DNA from: Phorcus lineatus
Lineage: Eukaryota; Mollusca; Gastropoda; Trochida; Trochidae
Assembly: GCA_921293015.1 (NCBI GenBank)
Contig: OV121096.1
Location: 12,341,000-12,404,999 of the forward strand
Direction of reading: 5' to 3'
Length of the DNA: 64,000 nucleotides
The notes beneath the pieces are model-generated. The model was not told where the DNA came from and did no database searches. It saw only the letters and a program-made list of their open reading frames with translations. The position numbers and the translations under genes are program-made. Position 1 is the stretch's first letter; every line of letters starts with the position of its first letter. Shown here piece by piece: positions 25,740-38,388 of this stretch.

Positions 25740-27575
25740 AAATGACGTGTAGGAACGATGTTACGTGATTTTGATTTCATTTGAGGCATTTGAAATAATA
25801 CATGCAAAAATCGAAACATTGAGTGACATTTAGGTACTGATTTTGTTGGTAAAAGAGATTTATTGAAAAACAATATTTTAAGAAGACTCAGAATTTCCAG
25901 GCGCCATTTTGAGGCACAGTATCAAATGTACGAACGTTAATTCCCTGTATCCAAAGTATACCTGCTTATAAAATGTTCACATTACAAAAGTGTTAGTTCT
26001 GGAGAACTCGCCTGACGAATCTTGCTTGTTGACGCTGGTTTCAATATAGCTTCCACGTCGTTCATATATATTTAATACAGAAAGTAAATATTTATTTTTC
26101 ATAGGGATCCTTATATGAACTATGAAGTATAAACATATCGTAAATAGCTGTGATTGTTAACGGATTTAGTCTTAATTGGTTTTTCAAACTTGCAAAATAC
26201 CACTATGAAATCTGACCTATTCAACTCACAAACGTAGGAATAAGATAATATTACTCTTTCTCATTTGATAGTCATAAAAATGAAGAAAAGCCTATTTCTC
26301 GTGTTAGATTTCTACACGTTATTGATACTGGCTGCTGAGCCCAATAAAATAAAATACGATACTGCACGAGCATTTTGAATTTATCATGATTTTCATTACT
26401 ATCACATTGTGTTATTTACGTTGGCTGACGTGTTACTTGTCGTTTTATAGGGGAATCTGAGTTAACTTGTACGTTTCAGTGTGTTGCACGTGCAACATGA
26501 TTTTCTTGAGTTTCTCAGCTTATTGATGTATCCTTACTGTAATCACTAGTTTTATAGTTTACATTTTTCACGAAATTTGTGACATATGGTCCTCAAAGTC
26601 TCCATAGTTTGTCACAAGGGACTCCTCTAAGGACGATATATCCGCGTGTGAAACTAATAGAGACTTTGAGGACCATATCTAACTCATAACAAAATCCCTT
26701 TCAACTATTCGAGATCGCTACCCAATGCCATATTTTTAATAACCTAGCGTCAAAACACATCATAATTATTCAAAGAATGTCTTATTTTGCTTCCAAGTAA
26801 AACATTATTGTGGTTTTTTTGGTAATTTAATGTATTTACCATAAAACATGGGAACGCTTGAATAAACTATAAGAGGTTGGACACTAGTTGAAACTATTTG
26901 AGGGTAACTTAACTTTATTAGGTCTAATGGAGACAATCCAGGGGGAAGATGAAACTAATGTCTACAAAAATTTGTTTTAACATAAAAGTCTAAGAATTTT
27001 ATAAGAATGAGAATTAGGAAATATGTTGACTGAATATCGGTACTTTTCTCGCATAGGCCAAGTTTTCGAAGCATTATATTATTTTATGCAAAGAACTGAA
27101 CCAACCATTCAAATTATCGATGGAGCAATCCTCTCCCAGGAGGTTCCTTCCCTTGTTACATAGTCATTTATTTATTAAGTGCTTTGAGTAGGGAGGGTCA
27201 GTTTGAGCCTGGTAGGCCTACCATTGAAATATGGTTGAAACTTGTAGTTCAGTCGAAGGAATTAAATCTTGGTTCTTGATAACCTTAGTGTAGTCATCGT
27301 TTGGGGTTAGCTTTTAAATCAACAATTTTGTTTATTCAGAACATGACATAGGCCATGTTTCAATTTAGCACACCGAAAGTTTAACACGATGACTTCTTCG
27401 TGTACTATAAGAAACCTGATTATAGGCCAAATAATCTTCCACACTACCTTTGCTTTAAAAAACAGGTACGAGTGTGGACTGATCACAGTTAATATTTTGT
27501 CCCCTGCCTACAGTGGAACAGTCGCTATCACTATATTGATGTCTCGGCGCTTGCCAGGTTATTATTATATGTAGT
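25740..27575. other. No gene seen
   Basis: AT-rich. Holds the 26.6-kb inverted repeat. The part next to 27575 is probably the M1 3' UTR; AATAAA on the minus strand near 27170 is a possible polyadenylation signal. Confidence 0.4.
26584..26678. repeat. Perfect 19-bp inverted repeat, 57-bp spacer
   Basis: ATATGGTCCTCAAAGTCTC (26584-26602) is matched by its exact reverse complement at 26660-26678. The whole could be a short foldback element. Confidence 0.7.
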
Positions 27576-27733
27576 AAGAAGCGTGTAACCCATCCGGTAT
27601 CATGCCGCTTCCATTGTTGTTGTACTTCGTCTTCGTCTTTTTTTCTAAGTTGTGTTCAGCACGTGCCACCAATATCTGGTATGCCCAAAGTGATACGAAC
27701 TTAGATAAACGTTGCCAAATCTTGGATGGGAAT

Positions 27734-28501
27734 TTATGAAGGTGCTTCTCTTTGTCTCAGACTCCTCCGTCTTTGACGATCCAGGAATCGTTGCTGTTGG
27801 TCGGAGCTTGGTCGGATCTTGATTTGTTTTTGAGCGCCGGATCTATCATGGTAATCGACGATAATGGATTTGTTCATACAAATGTCGTGGACATTTCCAC
27901 TGGCTATTTGATTGTTGTCGGCTTTGGTGACAGAGTCGTCTCCCCTTCGACGTATGTCAGAGTTATCCCCCCTTCCAACTTTGTCTGGTAATTCATAGTT
28001 ATCTCCCCTACCATGGACATCGTCTTGAGAGTTGACCTCCGTCATGTTGATTAAATCTGACCTTTCACGTGTTTGAGTATCTTTTGAATCATCATCCATT
28101 GGTTTGTGTCTCCGTAATTTATGCCGTTTGTGTTCTTTAACCATTAAACTATGCGTAAGGTCGTCTAGATTCGGAGCATCTAAACCTCCGGGAGTTGAAC
28201 ATGTGACAATTCCTGCGAGGAGAACTTCTTTATCAACTTTGCTCTCTGTTCTACCTTCCTCCCTCCCAGTCTCGACGTTGAAATCATTGCTCTTTTTGTC
28301 ACTTCCAGTTTCATATCTAGAATCATCGATCGCTTTCTTACCCTCATCATCGTGCCTATGGTCATCATCCTCTTTCTCTGGATGAAGATGATTTGTCTTC
28401 ACATCAGAAACGGGACATTCTGAGTGGGTGTCGATATCTGGTTTCTTATTCCACAACCAGAAAACTATCGCAATGATGAATGCAACAAATTCTGCAAACA
28501 T
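27734..28501 (-). CDS. M1: single-pass membrane protein of an undescribed paralogous family, main coding exon
   Basis: This minus-strand frame has 255 residues. A hydrophobic segment (about 5-17, FVAFIIAIVFWLW) is followed by NKK, then a long hydrophilic Asp/His/Lys-rich region likely to be disordered. Blocks shared with paralog M2 are NLDDLTHSLM (111-120), the basic EHKRHKLRRHKP (123-134) and the C-terminal module (210-239) containing HDRSG and IRPSSDQQQRF. Three RGD tripeptides lie at 165, 177 and 186. The ATG directly follows a splice acceptor (TTTTTCAG|ATG), as in M2, so a 5' noncoding exon is expected; its homolog lies at 44456-45105. Conservation with M2 in protein blocks, splice site and 3' flank argues for a real gene. 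Positive charges after the membrane segment favour a cytosolic tail. No function can be assigned. Confidence 0.8.
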   Translation of the reverse strand: MFAEFVAFIIAIVFWLWNKKPDIDTHSECPVSDVKTNHLHPEKEDDDHRHDDEGKKAIDDSRYETGSDKKSNDFNVETGREEGRTESKVDKEVLLAGIVTCSTPGGLDAPNLDDLTHSLMVKEHKRHKLRRHKPMDDDSKDTQTRERSDLINMTEVNSQDDVHGRGDNYELPDKVGRGDNSDIRRRGDDSVTKADNNQIASGNVHDICMNKSIIVDYHDRSGAQKQIKIRPSSDQQQRFLDRQRRRSLRQREAPS

Positions 28502-29137
28502 CTGAAAAAGACAAAGACGACAATTCAGTGTGTTATTTTAACACGTTCAGTGGCAAAAAGCATGAAGTAAAAAAGGAGACACATAGGTTCCTTGCTGGGG
28601 TTAATACTTACTATCAACTAGAATGTCATGTTTGTACACCTAAGATATCTTTCAAATTACGCTCTAGAGTCACTTTGTTCATCTATACGATTTATTATTT
28701 GCTTCACTCAGCAACGGCCTGTGCGCATGACATTAACGCAGATAAGAAATTGTCCTGTGTTTGGTGGCTACGTATTAAAACTGTGATATGTACTCAAATC
28801 AGACTTTGTCCTCTGTCCTCTATTATAATAAGTAATGGCGCGTTGCAAATGTCATAAAATCTTTTCACTTATTTGGCAAATATAATGTAGTTTGAGAGTA
28901 ATTTAAGTAGACTTATGTCCTCTTAACTATCCATTGCTTAATAACATTCCTCGGCCCTCGTTGTTTTCAAGAATGGGGAGTAACTCGGACATTAACATTT
29001 ACTAAATGTTTTCCCTCATAAAGCTATAGTTAATGTCACGTTTCCATAGCAACCACAAAAAAATTTTTTTTAAAGCAAAGACATCTTAGGTAATGATTCC
29101 CGCATGGTTAATATACATTTACCATGTCGACTGAAAT

Positions 29138-30072
29138 GTTGTATTGTGTATGTGTAGGGCTATTAAACCGTTAATGTATTTGTAGAATTATTAAACCGTT
29201 AACGTTGTGTTAGGTATGTGTAGGACTAGTTAACCGTTAGTGTTGTGTTAGGTATGTGTAGGACTAGTAAACCGTTAATGTTGTGTTAGGTATGTGTAGG
29301 ACTAGTAAACCGTTAATGTTACGTTATGTATTTGTAGGACTATTAAACCGTTAATGTTACGTTATGTATTTGTAGGACTATTAAACCGTTAATGTTACGT
29401 TATGTATTTGTAGGACTATTAGTAGGACTATTAAACCGTCAATGTTGTGTTATGTATGTGTAGGACTATTAAACCGTTAAAGTTACGATATGTTTTTGTA
29501 GGACTATTAAACCGTTAATGTTACGTTATGTATTTGTAGGACTATTAAACCGTTAATGTTACGTTATGTATTTGTAGGACTATTAGTAGGACTATTAAAC
29601 CGTCAATGTTGTGTTATGTATGTGTAGGACTATTAAACCGTTAAAGTTACGATATGTTTTTGTAGGACTATTAAACCGTTAATGTTACGTTATGTATGTG
29701 TAGGACTATTAAACCGTTAAAGTTACGATATGTTTTTGTAGGACTATTAAACCGTTAATGTTGTGTTAGGTATGTGTAGGACTATTAAACCGTCAATGTT
29801 GTGTTATGTATGTGTAGGACTATTAAACCGTTAAAGTTACGATATGTTTTTGTAGGACTATTAAACCGTTAATGTTACGTTATGTATGTGTAGGACTATT
29901 AAACCGTTAAAGTTACGATATGTTTTTGTAGGACTATTAAACCGTTAATGTTGTGTTAGGTATGTGTAGGACTATTAAACCGTCAATGTTGTGTTATGTA
30001 TGTGTAGGACTATTAAACCGTTAAAGTTACGATATGTTTTTGTAGGACTATTAAACAGTTAATGTTACGTTT
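29138..30072. repeat. 38-bp minisatellite with higher-order structure, about 24 units
   Basis: The unit contains GTAGGACTATTAAACCGTTA and ATGTTACGTTATGTAT. The ACCGTCAATG variant occurs at 29435, 29599, 29789 and 29979. The last two intervals are 190 bp (5 units); the first is 164 (4 units plus a 12-bp duplication). A lone unit lies near 30755. The array is inside the M1 intron. Confidence 0.9.
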
Positions 30073-30462
30073 GTAATGGTGAATGCATTAGCGGGAGTGG
30101 ATTCGTGAAAATAATCAGCTATTTGATAAATTTTCAGGAACAACTCCTCATGCATTCTCCAGTTTTTTCCCGACACCAGAAACTGTGATTTACATATTAC
30201 ATTTCATTAATATTTTCCATATTTACTAAAAATGAATGAAATTTTCAGATATGGGAAACAACCTTTAGATACTCTCAAAATGGAGTCGCCCATGCAAGAG
30301 CATTGCCATTCTTTAATTTATTGAGATGAAATTGACAGGCTGTACTCAGCTTTTCACGTGCTGAAATCAAGTTATCCGTGTTCTCCACGTGCGCTCAACG
30401 AACTATCCATCAAAATAAACACAAAGTTTTGTACTGACAAACTACCACGTTACTCCTTTCAT

Positions 30463-30545
30463 CTCTCCATAGCCCAGTGGATTAAAGCGCTGGCTTAATA
30501 ATCTGAGGTTTAAGTGTTCGAATCTTGACTCATACAGACGTTTAT
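30463..30545 (+). repeat. tRNA-like SINE / tRNA pseudogene
   Basis: Box A-like TAGCCCAGTGGATTAAAGCG and box B-like TGTTCGAATCTTG flank an Ile-like anticodon arm (TTAATAA loop). The acceptor stem does not pair, so it is not a working tRNA gene. Confidence 0.5.
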
Positions 30546-31696
30546 TTTCATATATTGCCATACATGAATCATAAAGATCACAGTCTGTATTATCTAAAAA
30601 AATATATATATAATAAAATAAGAACTCAACACCTCTTTTGGGCCGGGACAGTCAATTAGCAGTGGATTGTTAAAAAGTATCCTCTGTTGATAAAATAGCG
30701 TGAAGTCAACACAATTGATTAAGAATCTGTGGGATTATTATACCGTTAATGCTATTATAAGGACTATTAAACCGTTAATGTTGACTTATGTATCAGTATA
30801 CTCGCGTTATTCATGTATTATGAATCCATATTATCTTAGTCTATTTATGTGTTTTGTATATATTATCCCGTTATTGTTTTTTATTATATCTGTAATAGTT
30901 AGTTATTTACGTTTTTTTAATGTTTACCTTTTTTGTTATGAGTTATAAGTCTGTAATTGTGTAATGCATCTGAGATATCGCGTTGCTGTATTATGTGTCT
31001 GTATTGTTCTGTCTGTCTGTATATATGATCAATATTTGTTGTGTTGCAATTTATATGCGTGATGGATGTTTTATCCTGTTGAGGTGTTATCTTTTTGTAT
31101 TATCCCGATAATCTCTTATAAATTTATGTCTAAGTTGTCCCAATTTAAAGGTGCAATAGATGTATGATTCCATTGTTGTTTTTAATGTATCTTTATTGTA
31201 CCAATGTTATGTTATGTATCAATCGAACTATTTCTTAGTTTGTGAAATTATAAATGCACTAAACGATTAATATTTTTTTCTCCTCTGCTAGTTAAACTAG
31301 TCTTGAAATTATCAAGATTTGATATCTTCATAAGAAACAGTCACAACCATAGCTTAAGGACAGTGGATCTTAGTATAATTCATTTCATATCTATATCGAA
31401 ATTAAGGTTGCTGCACTCATCAAATGTCTGCAAAAAGCGCTTCCTTTGCCGCGGAATAAGTACATGCATGGTAAAATATTTTACCACGTGCAACAGATTC
31501 TCTTTGTACATGTCTTTTAAGTTTCAATATGTTACATCAAATAAACAGAATGTATGTATTAAAACTGCCTTTGTCCTTCAACATTTTGATCACACGAGCC
31601 TAAATTTAGCATCTATTTAAATCCTCGCCATAAAAGTGCGTCAATTTAAGTTGGCTATTCTCACATGCACTCTGTTCACCCCGATAATCGCCCGCT

Positions 31697-31711
31697 AGGT
31701 CACCGTGACCT
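31697..31711. promoter_or_regulatory. Perfect estrogen-response-element palindrome
   Basis: AGGTCACCGTGACCT matches the nuclear-receptor consensus AGGTCANNNTGACCT at every fixed base. It lies in the M1 intron and not near a known start site. Chance occurrence in 64 kb is unlikely but possible; use as a site is unproven. Confidence 0.35.
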
Positions 31712-32669
31712 GGGACTTTCAACTACTACTTTGTAGTAGACGCATGCGGTGTGTGTTATTGTTTTAGATATTTAAATAATGCATTGTCTATTGTAAATAT
31801 CCGGTTTCCAAAGCGAAGGAAATAGCTGGGAATTTGAATAGCGATATCATGAACAGCGAAAAAAAATGGCTTTATACTTATATGACCCTATATTCCAGAT
31901 ATATGCGACCCCTGGTTGTATTTAAATAACTTAGATTATTTACAATTGATTTTTTTATATCTATGTTAATGCAAACGATATGTGACTTCCAAGCGGCGTC
32001 AATTTCAACACAGACATCCCCGTAATTAAATGACTTGTCAGTTTCGTCCTGTCTTGTGGAAGGGACGCGATGTTTGCTTGAAATTGACTTTAAGCGCTAT
32101 TACATAAGGCAGCGAATGTTAATGTTAAATTTGATCCCGCTTTGCAGTGTGACAGCGTGCGCTCAGTGCGTCGTTCAGTCGGTGTATTTGCGCCGGGTAA
32201 TGTTCGTTTCATTGCTGTCAAGAACTTTTAAGTGCATTCTCACGCAGCGAGCATGCTGCACGTGCTAATCGTGTTAGATTGACGGACAGCGGTTGGGATG
32301 AACCTTGTCAATTGCATTACGTTCATTGTGCTGTCGAATATGGTCGAACAAATTCTTTACCCTTTATGACATCTCTTTGAATTGTTTGTCACTTTGAGAA
32401 AATTAATTTATGCAATGTTACATTTACAGTTTGTAATCAAAGCATTTATTTTTTAATAATCAAAATAAAAGTTTAAAACAAACCAGGAATGATTACCGTC
32501 GGTTCTCGAGTGTATGTCACGTCAAAAACTTCAACAAAGTCTTTTGGTAAACATAAAACATGAATTAAGTAAATTAGATTTACGAAGCGAAGATTCTCTA
32601 AAAAGAATAAAAAAGTAAATATTGAAAAAAAAATAAACTGAGTACTAACATTTGTTATTCTTAAGAAAT

Positions 32670-33164
32670 TTAATGGGAGAGAGTATGTTATTTGAGTCAA
32701 ATTTATCAAACTGTATTAATAATGTTAATTAATTGGTCGATCCTGAATAACACTATCTTAGAACTTATCAGTTTAGTAGAGAAACAATAATTAAACAGGT
32801 TTAAATTGTAATTTGTGATCGAAAACCGGACAGTGTCGCGTGCCATTGACGCAAACGTAATTTCGAAAAACTTATTAACTGCAGGCACAAAGGCAAACAT
32901 TGATTGGTAGTGTTTATGTTAAGTAAGTCAATAAAATTATATTCATGTAAAGAGGACTCACAATTTCGGTTTATCAACATTTATATGGCTATGTTTGTAT
33001 TATCAATGAAAACAGAAAAAATATCTTGATTTTGGGAATTTAGAAATAAAGAATACAGTTATACAGGGGATATTTGACCTTGATTCAGGGTTGCTGGTAC
33101 TTTGGCTCATATTCAAGCAACATGGAAATTCATGAAACATATACTCTGTGTCACTTCAATTTAA
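32670..33164. mobile_element. MITE family A, copy 2 (inverted)
   Basis: The ends are TTAATGGGAGAGAGTATGTT and (right) ATACTCTGTGTCACTTCAAT. The inner signature GATCGAAAACCGGACAGTGT is the reverse complement of the one in copy 1. It lies in the M1 intron. Confidence 0.7.
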
Positions 33165-33687
33165 ATATTTCAAATATCTAGTTTATTCGTGTAAGGTATG
33201 TGAGGTTGACATTTCTCATATTACTACGTCACCCATTAACTTCCAATTTAACTGATATCATTACATGGAATAAACCCCAATGTTTGACAATTTCCCTTAC
33301 GAAATTCAATTCATTATATAACTGATGTAATTATGTATGAAAAAGTTTATACGCTATAACTATAATCATGTATAACTTAAGTAATTTTCATTTGCCTAGA
33401 TAGAAAAATCATATCCGGCTGTTGAACAGTGAAGACTGATTGATATTTTCTCAGCAAATGATAAATATTTGCTAGCAACACTAATGCAGATCACAGACTT
33501 TATTGTTTTCATAAACAATCTCTCATCAATCCCAAATATGGGTCGAAATCATTATACACATCCTTATGGAACAAGATTTACAATCAAAACATTAAAACGT
33601 AATAAATTGCAGTCTATATGTACGCTTTGAACTGTGCCTATAGCGTTCTTCGTTGTCTTCCTGATCGATGTGAGACAATTAGTTTTT

Positions 33688-33858
33688 AAGAAATGAATTT
33701 CATCATATGGTTGTCCACACGGTTATAACCTGTTTGAAACTTGTAAGATAAACTTGTATAACCGGCAAGCTTGCGACGCCGGTTATACAAAAGTTTATCT
33801 TACAAGTTTCAAACAGGTTATAACCGTGTGGACAACCATATGATGAAATTCATTTCTT
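33688..33858. repeat. 171-bp near-perfect hairpin (foldback element)
   Basis: Arms 33688-33766 and 33778-33858 are reverse complements apart from a 2-nt indel, around an 11-nt loop (AAGCTTGCGAC). The arms include CATATGGTTGTCCACACGG and GGTTATAACCTGTTTG. It is probably a foldback MITE, in the M1 intron. Confidence 0.85.
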
Positions 33859-34925
33859 TTAAATTCAAACGTTGTAGTTAAAGCGAAAATGCATTCGAAA
33901 TGCAATTCTATAGCTGCTTGTCGCACTGACCTACGTACCGGTTACACCAAGACGGATCTCTACCCGTATTCAGACGCATAAACAAAATAGTTCCAAAGAC
34001 TCGGTAAAAATGACACTTTTTTATTCTACAAATAATACATATATATAACAATGATTATATTTTTGGAAAAAAGTGGAAAATGTAAAGTTTAATTTAAATA
34101 GATCAAAGTTAACAAATAACACTCGCGTATTTATACTGTCCAGAATCTAGGTGACAGTACAGCGTGTTTTGGCTAGTTCCGGCACGATATCGTATAACCT
34201 GCATTTACTGAAGGTTATTTTGTATAACCCTCAACTTTGGGTTCATTGAAATGTATACCGATCACATGACCATGTCTGATCCAATCAGAATGCAGCATAT
34301 CGTTAACATCACAAAGTCTGAATTTATTCATCATTAACCTTCATAGCAGTACTAAATACAATTTATTCAAATGCTTACAGACAGCTCAAAAGACTGAATG
34401 ACATGTGGACATTAGATACACATTCAGACAATACAATTATATTTATTTACATCTTGTTAAATGCCGAAATTTAAAACTTAAGGGTAAATTTATATACTAT
34501 ACATTAATATGATGATACAGTCAAGGATGTTATTACATTGGATGTACGCCGCTATGGCTGAAATATTGCCCAAAAATTTTCAAAGATCCATTATTCTTCA
34601 AGGCAAATGTTCGTCGTACCACCACAATTACCTGTAACAGTTTTGGCAGGCCATTGAAGTGAAAAGTCAAAATTCCGAAAACACTTATTTTTATTTTTAT
34701 CCATAAAATCCTTTATAAGTTATCAACGTCTTTAAACATTAGTCACGTTTGTTCCTTAGCACAAAGTCAATGTGATTATGTTGGTTTTAATCTCAGAGAG
34801 TCGATATGGAACATTCCATTTGACATTTAACGAAATCGAAATTTCGAAAATATGACCCCTTCTGTCTATATCGATATGCCAAAATTCGAATTTTTGCACG
34901 AGAGACCAGACGATCCCAAAATGAG

Positions 34926-35365
34926 TCATGTACATTACATGTGACTACATTGGATGTCATGTACATTATATGTGATTACATGGGATGCCATGTACATTAC
35001 ATGTGACTACATTGGATGTCATGTACATTATATGTGACTACATTGGATGTCATGTACATTATATGTGACTACATTGGATGTCATGTACATTATATGTGAC
35101 TACATTGGATGTCATGTACATTATATGTGATTACATGGGATGCCATGTACATTACATGTGACTACATTGGATGTCATGCACATTACATGTGACTACATTG
35201 GATGTCATGTACATTATATGTGACTATATTGGATGTCATGTACATTATATAGGACTACATTGGATGTCATGTACATTACATGTGACTACATTGGATGTCA
35301 TGTACATTGTATCTGACTACATTGGATGTCATATACATTATATAGGACTACATTGGATGTCATTG
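34926..35365. repeat. 31-bp minisatellite, about 14 units
   Basis: The unit contains CATGTACATTATATGTGACT and ACATTGGATGT. The GGGATGCC variant recurs 155 bp apart (34981 and 35136), i.e. 5 units. It lies in the M1 intron. Confidence 0.9.
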
Positions 35366-36904
35366 TCATGTTCTCTTTGGATTATCTATAAAACCTCGTC
35401 GCAATTTTTTTCGCGTATTTATTTTCATTACCCTCTCCCAAATCATATCTACGAAAGTTCTTGAAATTGGTTTTTTGAAGATTAATGGTCGGTTCTACAT
35501 TCAATTTTTTTTTGATATTTCCAAAAGAGAAACTTCTTTAAGTAACGCTTGAAATAATGTTTAAAAAAACCAACAGATTTACCCTTCCATTGATGGGTAA
35601 ACTATGTTTAACATAGTGTAAATTCTATCTTTAATTTTATCTTACTTTTAAGGCTAATTCTTTTATTTATTTTTAAAATTCAAATCACAATGTCTTTTTT
35701 ATCTTTAAATAACAAAATAGGTTAACCTGAGGAAGAGAAGGATTTTATTTATGGATGATCAACTTCTCTATTGAATTTACTTTCAACAGAGATAAAAAGA
35801 GCTAAGATATTGCACTAGTTAAAATTCCATCAAAATACATATCTTGCCCACATTATTCCACTGAAAACTTGAAACAATGAATTCATAAATTGATAAAACC
35901 ATGGAAGGACCAGGTTGGGAGATAAGCTCTTGACATAATGATTTCTTTTAAAGCAAAAGAAAAAAAGATTTAAAATCTATCTACAAAAACTTCCAGAGTA
36001 TAGGACCAAACAATGTAAAATGTCAAATCCTTACTTTATGGGAATTAAATTATCAAATTTCATAACATTTAAACTGTTTGTGTATGAGTTTGATTAAAAC
36101 AAACTTAACCGTCTACATTAAGTTTATAGCACAAGAAATCTATAGAATTTTGAAGGTACATAACATAAGGATAATAAAGGCACATCTAGGTTTCACAGAA
36201 ATTACATAAGGTACATTTGTTACATGATACATAATATTTAAAAAATAAAATGTAAAACCCAAAAAGTAACGAAGCTTAAGTATGAATTTAGCAAATGTTC
36301 CCAATTTTTGGAATATCAACATTGGAATTTATTTTTCTAGATATGCATTTAGGTATTTTTCATAAGTATGGCTATATTAACAAATGTGCACCAATCAAGC
36401 CATCTGCTAGTGTTACGGTTTCATAACTTTGTATCATTGAGAACGATTAATATAATCATTCAGATATAAATAATTTGACTAGCTGTTTTAATAGGCTTTC
36501 AGTAAAACAAACATTAAGACCGTTGATAGGACAATATCGACTTTGGTATCCATTAGATGTGCATCTTGTGATTGGAATTTTTTCAGTTTTATTTCGACCG
36601 TTTCAAATTTGTAAGAAATGATTAAAGGACAGTGAATCAACAACATATAAGATATATGTGCCCAAATAATATACAGTTCAACAAACAAAAGAGCACAAGC
36701 GACTCTGATTTATGCTTAGTCAATATTTGAAAGTCATCTTTGCATGCTATAGACGGAAATATTTATTGGACTCAAAGATAAGGTTAAAGTGAATTAAATT
36801 GATAAACAGAAACAATTCGGTTTGAAACATCATCATTCAAATTTATTTGATCAGTTCATTCTAATCTTTTGAGATTGTCTCAGTCGAATTGAAGTTGTAT
36901 CTAA

Positions 36905-36958
36905 AGAGCAGGAAGCTCTCGAAGCTCTCGAAGCTCTCTTAGTGCTAAGATAGTCGTA
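36905..36958. repeat. Lone arm of the 42.2-kb palindrome
   Basis: GAAGCTCTC is repeated three times in tandem, then CTTAGTGCTAAGATAGTCGT follows, matching the palindrome arm at 42211. Confidence 0.6.
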
Positions 36959-37440
36959 GACCAAAGTTTTCGCATAGATTACCTTAGCCCAAAGCGAGCT
37001 TTGAACATTCAGGGGTTGGTTCAAAATTGATATTTTCTGTACGTTCACTGCTGTAATTATGAAGCATTACCAAACATAAAAAAATTAAAAGTCAAACTAT
37101 GGATATCCGTTATTCTAAACTTTTGTAAATATCGTTTGTGTATTTCTAATTGTAAAATAACAAGCGGAGTCTAAACTTGTATAATGAAAGTTTGAGGGAA
37201 TATAGTATTTTCTTGGAAATCGTTTGAAATGATTCAACAATTCAAACTGATCTAAAAAAATAAGAAATTAATGACTACGTTAATTCATTACAAAGCATAA
37301 CAAAACAGTGTTTAAAATATATGTCGGTAGATGTTTGCTTAAAGTTAGCTTATCGTATTGACTAGTATACTCTTTTGAATTAACGAAACGAATAAACTTG
37401 TTTGAAACAATTCAATGGAATAAAATTCAAATATACTCAC

Positions 37441-37507
37441 CGTGGATTACGTTCAGGCAACCATTCTTCAAGAGAACATGTACTATACAAGCATGTTGAA
37501 GTAAGGC
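37441..37507 (-). other. Candidate small exon in the M1 intron
   Basis: A minus-strand 67-nt segment has an acceptor (TATTATTGTAG) at one edge and a strong donor (GTGAGTATA) at the other. One frame is open throughout, but it does not join in phase to the M1 coding exon, so it would be an alternative 5' UTR exon or a false positive. Confidence 0.25.
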
Positions 37508-38388
37508 CTACAATAATATAGACCGGATATTCGTTTGCGTCCGCTCCTTTTTCCAACTTAAGTGGACATCTTAAACCGTGTCTTAATTAGCAGCTAAGCT
37601 ACTGTGTCGCAAGTATTTTATTTAAACAATAATATTTGATCATTTTTCGACATACACTATGAACGTCACTTCAGAATGAATCTTTCAACCCATGATCAAA
37701 CTACTATTTTCACCTTTTTTTGGTCCTCGGGTACAAACAGTGGAAGATTCTATACGTGATGATATTCGTAGGATCAAAGCTAAATAAAGTATTAATTTTA
37801 GTAAAAAAAATGTGTGTGTGTAATTTTTAGATTCACGCCTGGCTGTTCGAATGCTTGCTTATTGATTATACTTGTTTGATAATTGTTGATGAAGATCTTT
37901 CAATGAAATCAAATTAGTAGACACCATAAATCACCATATAATTGTTTTGTTCATTTATCTAAGCTCATCTTGTGTATATCTAATCTTGTGAAATTTTGTT
38001 ATTGTCACCCTTATTTTTAATACCATTTTAACTGATTACCATAAGAGATTATCTATAAACCTTTTGTCAAGTGAATTTATATTATCTTCTATATGTTTCT
38101 AGAAATTATATATATTGAAAAATATTATATATAACGTAAACGATATATGAATACGAAAGTGTGTTTCACAAAATAACAGAGAAAAGTCGCATACGGGCAA
38201 ACAATGGGGAAACAAATACGTTTGTAATTTTTATGTTGCATCAAAGACATGTCAAAAGACCGTTTCTGTATCTTAAGTTGCTGCATTGTCTTACAACGTG
38301 ACGTCTTTTGTTCCAAGAAATAATTCAGAACACACGTATTCGATAAGATACCGAAAAGAGTAACGAAAAAGCGTGCTATATATAGTGC

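Noticed and set aside
27752-28385. Plus-strand frames opposite M1
   Set aside because: Shadows of the M1 coding exon; only the minus-strand frame is conserved in M2.
31303-31620. 105-residue plus-strand frame
   Set aside because: No domain, no conservation, AT-rich composition; a chance frame.
35171-35464. 97-residue plus-strand frame
   Set aside because: Made mostly of the 31-bp array read through all three phases; no coding signature.
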